NCBI GenBank assembly: GCA_973895155.1
Contig: OZ316891.1
Coordinates: 30,628,001-30,692,000, forward strand
Direction of reading: 5' to 3'
Origin: Marsupella aquatica
Taxonomy: Eukaryota; Marchantiophyta
Length of the DNA: 64,000 bases
In this document: piece by piece, positions 35,481 through 46,497 of the stretch
Position numbering within the stretch: position 1 is the stretch's first letter
Layout: each line of letters opens with the position of its first letter
The notes under the pieces: model-generated
What the model saw: only the letters and a program-made list of their open reading frames with translations
Told to the model about the DNA's origin: nothing
The model's database searches: none
Made by a program: the position numbers and the translations under genes

Positions 35481-35489
35481 GTAAGCTCT

Positions 35490-37195
35490 TGTAAGGTTCT
35501 ATGCAGTCAACAGGCCTTCATTGCATTTCTGGTGCGTTGAAGGGTGGCATGGACATTCACAACAGCCCCATGCAAAATGAGTTGCAAGGGAAACCGCATG
35601 GCATCAATATGGTAAGTTCGTTGATGTCTCTCTAGCCAGATGCTGCTGATCATCTGATGAATGAGGAGGAGATAGCGAGGGTTGCATTTTTGTGATCGGA
35701 TGACAGTGTCAATTTTGCCAAAGCAAGAACAACCTGTGGCTTTGTTAAGTCCTGTGCCTTCAGCAATACCTTCAAGTTGGCTCCATCGCTATCTTAGCCT
35801 AGGGCATTCAAAGAACATGTGTTCAACAGTTTTGATGTTCTCTTGGCATGCAGCACACATCCCATCACCTACATCCCACTTGAGAGCACAAAAATTGGAG
35901 AAAAAACCAGCATTGAGGACCTTCCAGAAATCCAGTTTGACACTGGGTGATGACCATCCACTCCATAGAATGGACTCAGCTCTGCCTCCAAATAGCTTGG
36001 GTGTCAAGGGAGAACCACCTCCGATTGAGTTTATCAATAGGCGTGTTGTGTAGCTACAACATCATGGCCCAGGTTTTAGTCTAAAGTTCCCATCCCTTGT
36101 GTACATTCTCCACGAATCCATCTCTATTTCCATCCCTTAGTGTTGAGTAGCTTTTCATTTGTGGGTCCCCTGGATGTGTGCAGCAGCCTCATCACTTGTG
36201 CCGACCGTAGTGCAGCCGGCTGACCTTTGGTGGATCTGATCTCCCCACTGATCTGCTTAGCTAGTAGTTTTCCATCCGTGATTGAGATTGGCCAGGTCCT
36301 TGACAGTCAGAGAATTCCTGGTTGCAAGATAGCTTCTGTACTGGCACAACTCATGGTCAGTGAAAGGCTCGGGGGTTTCACTTCTACAAAAATGGCACAT
36401 CACGTGCGACGAAGGATGGGGTCGTTTTATTGGTTTGAAGGGAAGACTTAAGAATTTTTGTAGAAGAACAATAGGGTCTTTTAAATTCAATTTTGAGACT
36501 TATAAGAACATTAGGGTCTTTATAGGGGTTGAAAAATATTATTTTTTTCTTACATTTTAGGGGGTTCGAGGCCTAAAAACGTCGCAGGGGATGGGGAGGC
36601 ATCCATATAGTGAGACCCTCGAGGTGAAAGGCAACAGTCTATTGAGGAGAAGACAAAGTTGGGCAATGGATAGGTAGGTAGGTAGTTTTCCTATAGTTGG
36701 GTCAAAGTAGAGGTACCTATGTGTGGATTCCCATCCCCTAAGAAAGCTATTCAGTGTTGGTGCCAAAGCAATCTTCAGATCTGGAGAGAGCAATAGAAAG
36801 TCGCAAGGTTCCCAGTGTTTGCGTTCTTTTTTGTGAGGTCCCTTCCTGACATTCATACAAATCAGAGAAGTAGCCATATGAACCTAGGCAATGTCAAACC
36901 CAATGAGTAGTTTAATGATGCTGCGCATCTTACAAACCTGTGACTGTACAGCAAAGGATCTAATGGCCAGTCCCCTTCATCAAAGGGTTTGGTGATACTA
37001 TCCCAAGCAACAAGAGCTTTCTTGTTGGTACCGTTGTCATTCTTTCCCCGTAGGAAGGAACAACATATTTTCTCTAGATCCTTGTACCTAGTCTTAGTGA
37101 TGTTGAGGATCATAAGATGGTATACAGGAATGGCCCAAATGACGTGCTTGAGCAGAACCAGCCTACCAGCTTGGTTGAGAATTTTGTTAGTCCGG
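35490..37195 (-). pseudogene. LINE ORF2 C-terminal part (zf-RVT), degenerate
   Basis: Read on the minus strand, sequence from about 37195 resumes the post-polymerase region of a plant LINE: 'KILNQAGRLVLLKHVIWAIP' then 'ITKTRYKDLEKICCSFLRG', followed by the 'KPFDEGDWPLDPLLYSHR' segment. After a frameshift near 36870 the protein continues to about 36560. The zinc-binding zf-RVT domain is at 35789-36037, with 'MCAACQ' and 'TVEHMFFECP'. The frame breaks at several points, so this copy is dead. No clear poly-A tail was found. Confidence 0.85.
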
Positions 37196-38966
37196 GTGCC
37201 TCAACCGTTTTCTGATTTACAGCTTCCTCCACTGCACGCCTCACCGGTGATCGTACCGGTGATACAAGTTCCTCCTCAAATGGTAGCAGCTCCTCCTCAG
37301 ACTCTCCGTCTGACCGTCGCAATCTTGAAGCTCCACCGACGCCAATTCTTCCAGTATCCTTCGAGTCACTCCTATGAAACAATCACAAAAAAAGTCTTTT
37401 TTTGAAACTTCTCATCAAACTCAAAACTCAACACCGCCGCGTAGCCCACGAAGCTAGGAGTCCAATACTGAAAGCCAAAATCAAAAACAAAATTTGACGG
37501 AAAAGTTATTCAAATTTCGGTCAGGGTGGGTAAAACCTTGGGAAACTCCCCCGTTTTGACCACCTCGGAGAATAACCAAAATACCAAGTACAACCCGTGG
37601 TCGGAATCGCGATGTGATCGGTGCGCCGCGTTGCTAACTCCAGTGGCAACGTCCTCGCCAAAAAAGAACCAAAAAGTTACTGTTTGGCGGACGGAATCTT
37701 TGTTGGACGGCCGAAAAATAGCTCTCTGTTTTTTGGGAATATTCCCGCATAGTACAGCAGGTCTCACAGGGGGCCATTCCCCCTGTCGGAGCGGTTAAAA
37801 CGCCGGGTCACCGGGCCCGGGAGAACCAATAGAAAGAGCCAGGGAAAGAGTTAAAAATTGGGGCCCTAAAAGGGGTTGTTTAACCCCTTACCAAGAAATA
37901 CCTGTATAGGGCCGGACTGGGGTCTCGCAGGGGTGTACGAAGGGCGTGGGGGACGAAGCGGCTGCATACACAGCCGCGAGTACACTACTAAGGGCCGGGA
38001 GGGTGTTAAGCCGTCGCCGCGAGGCAGCGGATGGCCGAGAGGGGGTTACGAAGGGAGGGGGGAAAAACGGGCTTCGCAGCCGTGTGCTATGCAAACCGGG
38101 AGGATCGGGGTGGCTGGTTTTGCGCCGGCTGGCGCTGCGTAGCCAGCCGCAACCAGGTGGGACGGGAATCAAAAAACGGGGGTATGCGGGTAAAGACAGG
38201 TATAAGGTGTCCAGGTACACACGAAAAAATTCACCCTATTGTAACCAATAAAAATGCTGATTTAAACACACACAAAAGTCGTGTTACAAACCTAAATCGC
38301 CGCTATTTTAAACAAGAAAACAATGAGTTACCGACGGGATATGTTGCCGAATCACACCGGCGCCGTCTGCAACTCCAGCACTGTAAAAGCTTCCGCCGCA
38401 TCACCTACACACCGCGTCAAGTACCAATCCCGGGCTCAAAACGACCGCCTTGCCGCGATCAAAAAGTTGAGCCATGGAACTCCGCGTTTCTTCCAATGAG
38501 TCGGACGTCACGAAGAGAAACCCGGTTCAGATGAGAACAAGCTCCATAGCTTGTGAAAAAACCTGAACGCCTCCGTCACTCGTCACGTCGCACTCGGTAA
38601 CAACTCGGCAGCAATCCAACTACCAAAATGACCAGCTCGCTTCAACCTTCAACTTAAGCTATAATGTGCAATCCCTCCCGCACTGCACAGCTCACACCAT
38701 TGAAAAATGCGAACTCTGGTCACTCCCCCGAAATACCGTTGAACACGAATAAACCCTGAACGACGCAAACTTCAATTCCTCCGCACCATGGATACCGATC
38801 AGCGAGTTCTAACCACCGTTAGAAAGCCCTCTCACTAACCTATCCGCTCAGCCACACACATTCAAGTTTCATGCGATGAAACTCTGAATGTGCGACCGAC
38901 AATGAACGCTGGAAAAACCTGTCACGAAAAAACCTCGTCACCTCCCAGACATGCTCTGATACCACT
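37196..38966 (-). mobile_element. internal part of a Ty1/copia-like insertion plus unidentified GC-rich DNA
   Basis: This segment separates the two halves of the LINE. On the minus strand a primer-binding site complementary to initiator tRNA-Met ('tggtatcagagc', 38953-38964) lies directly inside the LTR. About 0.6 kb of untranslated-leader-like DNA follows. From about 38200 down to 37400 the sequence becomes GC-rich, with no gag or pol similarity that I can see. No second LTR is visible at the 37196 junction, so the element is truncated or the interval is composite. Confidence 0.55.
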
Positions 38967-39310
38967 TGTTGAGCATAGACGACATTCACAACGGCAAGCC
39001 CATGAACCATCCAACGCACAATAGTCGACACAGAGAGATATGTGGTTCACCTCCACATGAGGCTACGTCCATGGGAACACACAAGAGCTTTACTGCAGTC
39101 TAGGCCGACCGACCATACCAAGCATCCACAGCACAAGCTCTTCCTATCTCTCAACTAGCTCCGTAACAATGAGCCTAAGTTCCACCAGGGTCTGGCATCA
39201 GCCCTAGCTATATGCACAACAGCACTACCCCTAACATTAGCTAAGTCCTAACCCGAGTTAACTTAACTGTAGTTAGCTCATGAGTCACAAGACTAGAGCA
39301 ATATCTAACA
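38967..39310 (-). repeat. Ty1/copia-type 5' LTR (344 bp)
   Basis: On the minus strand it begins 'TGTTAGATATTGCTCTAG' and ends 'CTCAACA', that is TG...CA. It is followed after two bases by the 'TGGTATCAGAGC' primer-binding site. The outer end joins LINE sequence directly at 39311, inside a conserved codon run. This defines the insertion point into the LINE. Confidence 0.85.
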
Positions 39311-40150
39311 TTGCAGACACTATTAAATTCTTCTTCAGTGGCTTGGAGGAAAATCCCGGTGTCATTAGCAAAGAGTTGATGGAGAAGTTTCTTATCACTG
39401 CCTATGTTCACGCCATGAAGTTCTCTAGATTGAGTTTTGTCTGCAAGAATGCACATCAGGGGTTGAGTGGCTAAGGCAAACAGAAGCAACAAGGCAGGGC
39501 AGCCGTGTCAAACTCCTCTCCCCAAGTTGATGTCCTCGGTGAAGCCTCCGTGAACATGTTCCTTAGAAGCAATGTTGATGACCAGACCCTTGATTGGGGC
39601 AATGAATTTTGAATCAAAGTCCATGTGCCGCATCGTGTCCCACAAGAAGCTATGGTCAATCCGGTCATAGGCTTTTGCAAAATCAATTTTCAGGAAAATA
39701 GTAGGTTGTTTAGAAATGTTGACATACTCTTGACCAACCTTGAAAGCTAAAATGTTGTCCATAATGCTTCGACCAACAATGAATCCCGTCTGCTGAGTGG
39801 AGACAAGCTTGGGTACAACCTGCTTTAGGCTGTTGGCCAGAATCTTTGCAACAATCTTATGTGTGATAGTCAGCATGATGAGTGGCCGCCAATTCTTTAG
39901 CATCTGGGTATTGCCATCCTTGGGAATTAGCTTAATCACTCCAGTAGATGCTTTTGATGTGAGCCAATCCATCTTTCCAAAAGGCTCTGACCATTGCACA
40001 ACAGTCCACTTTCATCCACTCCCAACAGGTCTGAAGGATCTCAACTGTGACTCCGTCCAAACCGGGTGATTTTTCCTTGGGGAATTGTTTTACAATTGCC
40101 GTATTCTCTTCCTCACTAGGTTCTATGATGAGTGCCCAATTTTGTGCAGT
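39311..40150 (-). pseudogene. LINE reverse transcriptase fragment, degenerate
   Basis: On the minus strand this encodes the core of a plant LINE reverse transcriptase: 'FPKEKSPGLDGVTVEILQ', 'GVIKLIPKDGNTQMLKNWRP', 'QQTGFIVGRSIMDNILAFK', 'IFLKIDFAKAYDRIDHSFLW', then 'HGCPALLLLFALATQPLM' and 'FANDTGIFLQATEEEF'. Lesions are a frameshift near 39985, an in-frame stop where the RQGCP motif is expected (CGA to TGA, about 39508), and Asn replacing an Asp in the catalytic FADD box. The copy is truncated at the 5' side near 40150 and cut by the LTR at 39310. It is inactive. Confidence 0.92.
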
Positions 40151-40745
40151 GGTCTATAAGAGTCTAGATGCATATTGCAACACATGTGTTAGAAGCATTT
40201 ATTGATAAGTGCAGCAGACAACTATGCAATTGTAGTTTCATGCACTTATCTAGTTGAAATGTGGACTCTGAGGATTCTGGGTATGAGAAGAAGATGAGTA
40301 TGACCTGACAAGATATTTGTGGAAGTGCATAAGCTATCTCATATGTATCATTGAGAAGTGCAACAGGCACATATGGAGAAGTGCGTATGACATGGATAAC
40401 TAGGGTGTCTCATATATAAAAACACAGGCACCTCATGGGAGGTCCACAAGGCAGTCAAGAGCACAACAACAAGGTAAAACTGGGCAATTATTTTTTGGGG
40501 TATGGGAAAATGAATGGCCTCACCACACACTGACTGCTATTGTGTTTACTATGAAATCGGGGCCTCTTACTGTCCCCATAGTGACTGGTCGGGCCTAGCA
40601 ATTGGTGCCCAACAAGTCATAATTGTTGTCCCAAACCACAACACACCCGGACCCAGTCAAAGCAGAAATATGGGCGTAGTCAAAGCAGAAAAATGGGCGT
40701 ATTTGAGACGCCCTATTACAGGCCTGGTGTGTCTTCCCGTGAACC
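40151..40745. other. intergenic
   Basis: No gene is seen. The sequence contains 'gataagtgca'-type phrases also seen in the repeats at 33.9-34.3 kb. Confidence 0.4.
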
Positions 40746-40866
40746 TGCACTTAGACACAATAAACCGAAATGTGGATTGGGGCAGCCTCCACTTAGACAC
40801 GGTAAACCCTCCACTTAGACACGGTCAACTGACTTAGACACGGTAAACCGAAATGTGGATTGGGGC
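40746..40866 (+). repeat. short interrupted direct repeats upstream of FdC2
   Basis: The motif 'acttagacac(gg/aa)t' occurs four times. Two copies are extended by 'aaaccgaaatgtggattggg' (about 40762 and 40842). It lies about 420 bp upstream of the ferredoxin start codon, so it may sit in the promoter. Confidence 0.8.
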
Positions 40867-41284
40867 CACTTTATCCGCAACGCATTCGTCACCTCATCCA
40901 ATCGACCCATCCTTCTTCTATCGCCTCGACGAGAAAACGTCGAGGCATTCATTCCGTGGGCACCATTATTGGCATGTCCGGTTCGGTTCTGCAGTCGTAA
41001 CAACGAATTCAGGGCGGAGCAGAGTAGTAGATTGTCGATGAATTGATATCATCCGCACGTAGATTGTTCGCTTGTTGGAAAGGAAGAATGTTTCACGTGC
41101 ACTTCGTCGTTTGATTGAGCTGTAGACTTTGCCGAAAAAAATTCCCAAAGGGAAGTATTGGAGTAGATTCAATTCTCTGTCCACCGCTTCCAACCCTAGG
41201 AACAGATTTTTCAATCGATCTTTCGGTGCACCGGTTTGGAAAGAGTGGGGCCACAGGGTTTTGGGGCTTCAGATTGTGGGGGAA

Positions 41285-41851
41285 ATGGCGTTTTCTCAAA
41301 GCTTGTTGGGCTCCGTCCGTGGGATTGAGACTCTGTTCACGAGCGGTGGGACGAGAGCTCGGCTTCGACCCTTTCCTGTCGAACATGTATGCTCTGTTGT
41401 GAGGCGTGGGAGTCAGGAACAGAGATCAGACGAAAATGTCCCGAGGACGAGAAGTGCCCTACCTGTTTCGTGGAGCAGGGGGGTTGGCTCGCAACGACCC
41501 TGTTCTTCGCGAAGGGTGGAATGCAGGGCCACGAACACCTACACAGTGGAGATGATTCATGACGGAGTCAAACACGTTTTGCAAGTTCCCGAAGATGAGA
41601 CAATCTTATCGGTTGCGCTGGATGCAAATTTGGATGTCCCTCATGATTGCAAACTCGGGGTGTGCATGACCTGTCCGGCCAAGCTGGAGAAGGGAGTGGT
41701 GGATCAGTCGGGTGGAATGCTTAGTGATGACGTGATGGAGAAAGGCTATGCTCTCATGTGCGTGGCGCTTCCCCAATCGGACTGTACGATACGAGTCATT
41801 CCAGAGGAGGAGCTTCTGAGATTGCAGCTTGCCACAGCCAATGACGCCTGA
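41285..41851 (+). CDS. FdC2: ferredoxin C 2 (FdC2), chloroplastic 2Fe-2S protein
   Basis: This encodes 188 residues in one exon. The frame is open further upstream but the ATG at 41285 is the first in frame. Residues 1 to about 82 form a Ser/Arg-rich, acid-poor presequence typical of a plastid transit peptide. The mature domain (about 85-188) is a plant-type 2Fe-2S fold with Cys122-x4-Cys127-x2-Cys130 in 'CKLGVCMTCPAKL' and the fourth ligand Cys159. The conserved stretch 'DQSGGMLSDDVMEKGYAL' and the C-terminal extension 'IPEEELLRLQLATAND' identify FdC2 rather than photosynthetic ferredoxin. FdC2 is a low-abundance plastid electron-transfer protein linked in plants to chlorophyll and photosynthetic function; its exact partner is not certain. 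The gene is intact and has no intron in the coding region. Confidence 0.93.
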   Translation: MAFSQSLLGSVRGIETLFTSGGTRARLRPFPVEHVCSVVRRGSQEQRSDENVPRTRSALPVSWSRGVGSQRPCSSRRVECRATNTYTVEMIHDGVKHVLQVPEDETILSVALDANLDVPHDCKLGVCMTCPAKLEKGVVDQSGGMLSDDVMEKGYALMCVALPQSDCTIRVIPEEELLRLQLATANDA

Positions 41852-44559
41852 ATTTCACCTTCACTAACTAATTTACTGCAGGATAGATGCACGTGTAGTT
41901 GAGCGGCAGGTTGCCCGGTATCCGCAATGTCATCCGTGAGTGTGAGTCACAATGAGGCTCTGATTTTCGAGAAATCACCTGCTTTTTTGCAGTCCTGTGG
42001 TCCCAACCGGTACATGGGATAGACAAGGAAGGGGCAATTTTGCCAGTAGCTTTGAAGAGAGAAAGGGGACAGCTTTGAAGAGAGAAAGGGGACGACCACG
42101 GTGGTTCCAGGGTAGAAGTTATTCAAGATGGTTTGGATGAACCCTGTCAGATGCTTCACCAGGTTTATGTCTTCGTCCTTCGTCGACCTCTTCGGCTGAA
42201 AACGTAATATAAGCAGTCTTCAATCTCAGCCGTGTATAATTATAGTGAATGACTTTTTATGTCAACGGCGTCACTGTTTACCATGTCTGGGATGCGTTCA
42301 AAATGTGGGTGTACAAATCTCATAGCAAGATATTTAATCCTCAGGACAGAAGGAAATTATGACATCACCCACTTACCTCACTGTGTGCATGATCCCCTCA
42401 ACAACTTTCAATGGACCCAAAATTATTTTTCCTGATTTCAGCAAATTGAGATTGTTTTCATTTCAGGGAATGGCTGGTGAGGTCCAAGGACATACACTGT
42501 GGATAAGGGCGTGCAATGCTCAAAAGATAGAGTCTTTGGATGGTCTCGACCTGAAATCAACTCCCATGTCGAGCACCAGACCATTGCTTGCTTGTCGACC
42601 GTGTGCAGATCTCGCCCTACTCAGCCAATCGAGGGTTTCGGAGTAATCCGAAGGTTCTGGATTATTGGTGATTTCGTCAGGGCGGGGCATATGAGATGGA
42701 TTGGTGTTACCATTGCAAAGATAGGACATGAGCAAGCGGATAGTTGTGTTCTTTTAAAGCAGCAGTGCAGGAGAACTCTATTCCAGGACACTAAGTGGAA
42801 CTAAGTACCATTCTCTTTTTCTATCATTGAGCGTGTTGTCTGGTTCATGTTTTTACCAATGATCCGATACGATTGTCTCTAAATTTATTCTGGGAGAGCG
42901 AACGTGAAGCAGTGCAACACTTAATGTGGGCTCTGTTGCAGTGTTCTGACAGTTACATCTTGTACATCCCTTCAGGTGCTCAACTCCTACATCAAACATC
43001 ATGACAAGAAGCAATGAGGTGATTCAGATATCAGAGATGCATATCCACGTTTTAACGACATACTCATACGTACTGCAATGTCACAATCTTTGTAAATCTA
43101 TACCAACCCACTCACGACAAGAGCCTCAGACTTTAGACCTCAGTTTTGAATCAGCTTCGACGCTTTACCATCATCCATGCAATGCAATTTGAACTCTAGT
43201 CGGTCACGTTCAACAAACTTTCTTTGTGTACTCTCAGGGTGCTCATCACCATTTTGGCTACGGGTCATGGGAAAGAGAGTGAATAATTGGCCGATGGGAA
43301 CGAAAACTACATTTGACATCCTCTAACAGGAACTTTTAGATATGGGCGGCTCGAGTTTGACAAATTGGACGTTGTGTAAAAGCCAATTTTGTCATCCCCT
43401 GACATGAATGTTTAGGGCATGGGAAGGCTAGGCCGGTGACTCTCCCGTACCAGCCGGTTCTATAAGACATTCCTGTCACTGCAGCCAATAGTTTTGCAGC
43501 TCCGCCCTCCCCTCCACCTTTGTAATTCCTGGCAGGTCACAAGGAACGGTACAGTACCTCGATCAGATCGATGGCGACCATGAAAATGAGCACACTGGAG
43601 TTACTGAGTTAGAGAGGTTAGGTGCAGTGATGATTAATGTCGGGTCTTACGACCATAACTTCTACTGTCTTGTTCCGTGGTGTTGTACTGAGCTGCGTGC
43701 CTGCTCTAATGCTCAATTGCCCAGATCAAATCAACGTTATTGTTTACGGCAGGTAGGACTGAATCTGACTTAGAATGCTGCCCGGCAAAAAATTCTGCGG
43801 GTACGGTTCTGGTGGGTAACGACTTTGGCCAAACTCCTTTTGGTGACAGTCATGGCAAAATATGGCAAACACTACAGTAGATGGTGTTTCAGAGGAAGAG
43901 AAGGAGACTCTATCTTTTTGTCCTTTGGAAAGTACTTCAGGTGGACAATCTCAAACCTTAGTCCAGACTTTTAAGGGTCTGTGTGTGTACATCGTTTTTT
44001 GTTAATGACGTTGCTGCAGGAATCAAACTTGTTAGAGCAAACGCCGTGAGCTATCTATCAAATGTATCAAATCTTCTAATCTAATCTGAACCACTATAAT
44101 ATACTAAGGAATCTCAAAGTGTGACTTCTGTGTATCTAATGATGAACATACGACTTCCGAGTTGTGACTTCTGTGTGTCTAACGATGAATACACTACTTT
44201 TGAGTTTCACAGGAACAAATGTCAGTCGTCTGATATGATACAAGTGTTTCTTCAATCGGATTTGTCGGATACGATAAAAGTGTGTCTCCGACCATCGGAT
44301 CTGCCAACTGTTCTGAAGGAAAGATAGCTCCCCAATGCTATGCCTTGCTTCCCCATCCTCACTGAATGATTTATGAAACATGCCAGTACAGGCTCTGCAC
44401 AACTCTTCTTGTGGGCACCCCTTTTTCACTTCCCCTTGGCCCTCCACCTTCGAGTTCCGTACACCCACCTGTGCTCCCTCTCCCCTAAGGTAATCACACA
44501 TCAAATGTGGTAATTAATGTGTGCACTCATTTATTTAAAGAAAATAACAAGATTTATCA
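41852..44559. other. 3' flank of FdC2 and intergenic DNA
   Basis: The 3' untranslated region of FdC2 is expected at the start. A small duplicated phrase ('agctttgaagagagaaaggg' twice at about 42050-42090) is present. No further gene is seen; the remaining frames are short and unrecognised. Confidence 0.45.
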
Positions 44560-44609
44560 TAGTGAGGAATTTATTTGCATGGCAAGGATCGTTTGTATCA
44601 TTAGTTATT

Positions 44610-45335
44610 TTTATCATTTTGGTTGAAGAATGCACTAGCTGAATTTCAGAGAGTCATGGATTGAATTCTTGTAGGTTTGGATTTTGTCAGATATTACATT
44701 GATGATATTTTGGTTTATTCTTCCACTGTGAAAGAACATCAATAGCACTTGTAGATTATGTTGAAGAGATTGAAAGAACATGGGTTAAAACTCCATTCTG
44801 ACAAGTATAAGTTCTTCCAAGACCAGATTGAATATTTGGGTCACACTATCTACCAAGGGAGATTGGGTGTGCAACATACTAAAGTAGAGGTCATTACAGG
44901 TCATTACACAGATTCCTTGTCTTATTGATGTGAATAAAGTTCGTGCATTCTTGGAATTAGTGAGCTACTGCAGGAAGTACGTTAAAGGATTTAGCAAGCT
45001 TGCTAAACCTTTAACCATACTCACTAAGTTGGATTAGGAGTAGATTTGGGATGATAACCAGGAGCGTGCCTTTCAGGAGTTGAAAGAAAGATTGATATCA
45101 TCCCCTATTTTGAGAAGATTCATTTCAGGGAGACCATTTAAGCTACACACTAATTGGAGTGGAGTAGGACTTGGAATAGTGGAGTCTCTCAAGTCGTTAA
45201 TGGATCAAGGTCAATCTGATAAGTTTGCACAATAGACATTGTTGTTATAGGAGTATGATTTCCAGGTTATACGTAGACCTGGAAAAGTGAACTTAGATGC
45301 AGATGGATTGAGTCGCAATCCATGTACTAGTCAAA
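44610..45335 (+). pseudogene. Ty3/gypsy pol fragment (RT/RNase H), degenerate
   Basis: The plus strand encodes the palm of a Ty3/gypsy reverse transcriptase ('RYYIDDILVYSSTVKEH', with the catalytic DD), then 'HSDKYKFFQDQIEYLGHTI', 'KPLTILTKLD', 'ERAFQELKERLISSPILRR' and 'RPFKLHTNWSGVGLG'. An internal deletion then jumps to the RNase H end 'EYDFQVIRRPGKVNLDADGL'. At least five in-frame stops and a small tandem duplication ('aggtcattac' twice near 44891) interrupt it. No gag, integrase or LTR was found next to it, so this is a dead internal fragment. Confidence 0.9.
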
Positions 45336-45387
45336 AGAATGAGACCAGAACCAGATGACATGATAAATCAGATAAAGAGATGGTGTC

Positions 45388-45477
45388 ACGATGGTATGCA
45401 TCTGCTCATTTGTTATGTGTGTTCCATGTTGAAACCCATGTTGGAACCCAACAAAGGAAAGCAGATGCATACCATGG
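45388..45477. repeat. long imperfect hairpin (arms about 37 bp)
   Basis: The left arm 'atggtatgcatctgct' pairs with 'agcagatgcataccat' and pairing continues through 'tgttcca'/'tggaacc', around a loop of about 15 bases. It sits directly downstream of the gypsy fragment. Confidence 0.8.
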
Positions 45478-45819
45478 AAAACTCCATGCACTAAACTTGG
45501 TGGATGTAAGTAGTTCAGAATATGCAGGACACCATCAAAGCTTCGCATTCCTCAGGGAAAGAACAGACTCCAGATGGGACCCCCCTCGTTATCGTAAATC
45601 ATAGATTTCCTAAACCTGCTAGGTCACATACTTGATTTATTCAAATATTTTCTTGGATTGATACGGTGGATATGTTCTTTTTGGGACCTGCATAACTAGC
45701 TCAGGCTCTCTCAACTCGAAATTTGTCGATGGTTCGATCAGAATCACCTTTATCATGCTCGTCTTGAGGGACGACGAAGGCTATTTCGTACTTAAATTCC
45801 GAAGCTTCGGGCAGCAAGC

Positions 45820-46110
45820 GAGCGGTCTCTTTGGTTCGAGCGGTCTCTTTGGTTCGAGCGTTATACCAGTTTGAACTCAGGCAAATCCGACCGGCAGGAT
45901 CGTGTTTAATTTGAATTTTTTTTTTCATTTGATTTGTCCTGCACGCAAGTCATACCTTAGCCGCGTTGACGTTGAATATTTTGAATATTTTCAATTTGGT
46001 TTAAATCATCTAGACAGTGACGAAGCTCACGATACCTTACCGGCAAAACCTCGTGGCCGCGTGGACGTTGGATATTTTGAATGTTTTCTGATTTGTTTCG
46101 AATTTCCAAA
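45820..46110 (+). repeat. local direct repeats ahead of the GDSL region
   Basis: 'gagcggtctctttggttc' is present twice in tandem (about 45822-45859). 'ccgcgt(t/g)gacgttg' followed by (a/g)atattttgaat occurs at about 45961 and 46053, 92 bp apart. The first pair reappears in altered form at about 49385, next to the second GDSL copy. Confidence 0.7.
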
Positions 46111-46497
46111 TATCTTTTTCTTCCTGTTTCGTAGCTTCTAGCTTCTGGTGGGCAGGATGGAGTCAGTTGGGCCCTCGTGCTGCATGTATTCCGAACAGCA
46201 GACGGAATCTGAGGACAGACATTCCGAGTTTGTGCTTTTGTCAGAGGCTCGACACGGACCAGAACCTGGAGAGCTGTTAAGAGATAGGAAACGTGCCAAT
46301 GCGAGAGACACATGCAGTGAGCTTGTGTAGCGAGGTTGTGATCGAATTGCGATCTTTGTGTTACTGGATGTGCTCTTGATTTATCGTAACTATTTTGAAC
46401 CGAGATTTTCCTTTCTGGCGTCTACTCATTACGACCTTGTGTCAGTCTTTTTCACTCAATTTTGTAGACGCTTACTTATCTGATTAGTTGAATCCCA

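Noticed and set aside
35682-36053. 123-codon plus-strand frame
   Set aside because: It is the antisense shadow of the LINE zf-RVT domain, which is clearly the coding strand here.
37510-38534. Frames of 85-167 codons in the GC-rich interval as possible genes
   Set aside because: Frames overlap on both strands, have no recognisable motifs and lie inside a transposon insertion. GC-richness alone explains their length.
41129-41284. Upstream extension of the FdC2 frame by 52 codons
   Set aside because: There is no ATG in that stretch (the frame begins at TTG), and the transit-peptide-like sequence starts at the ATG at 41285.
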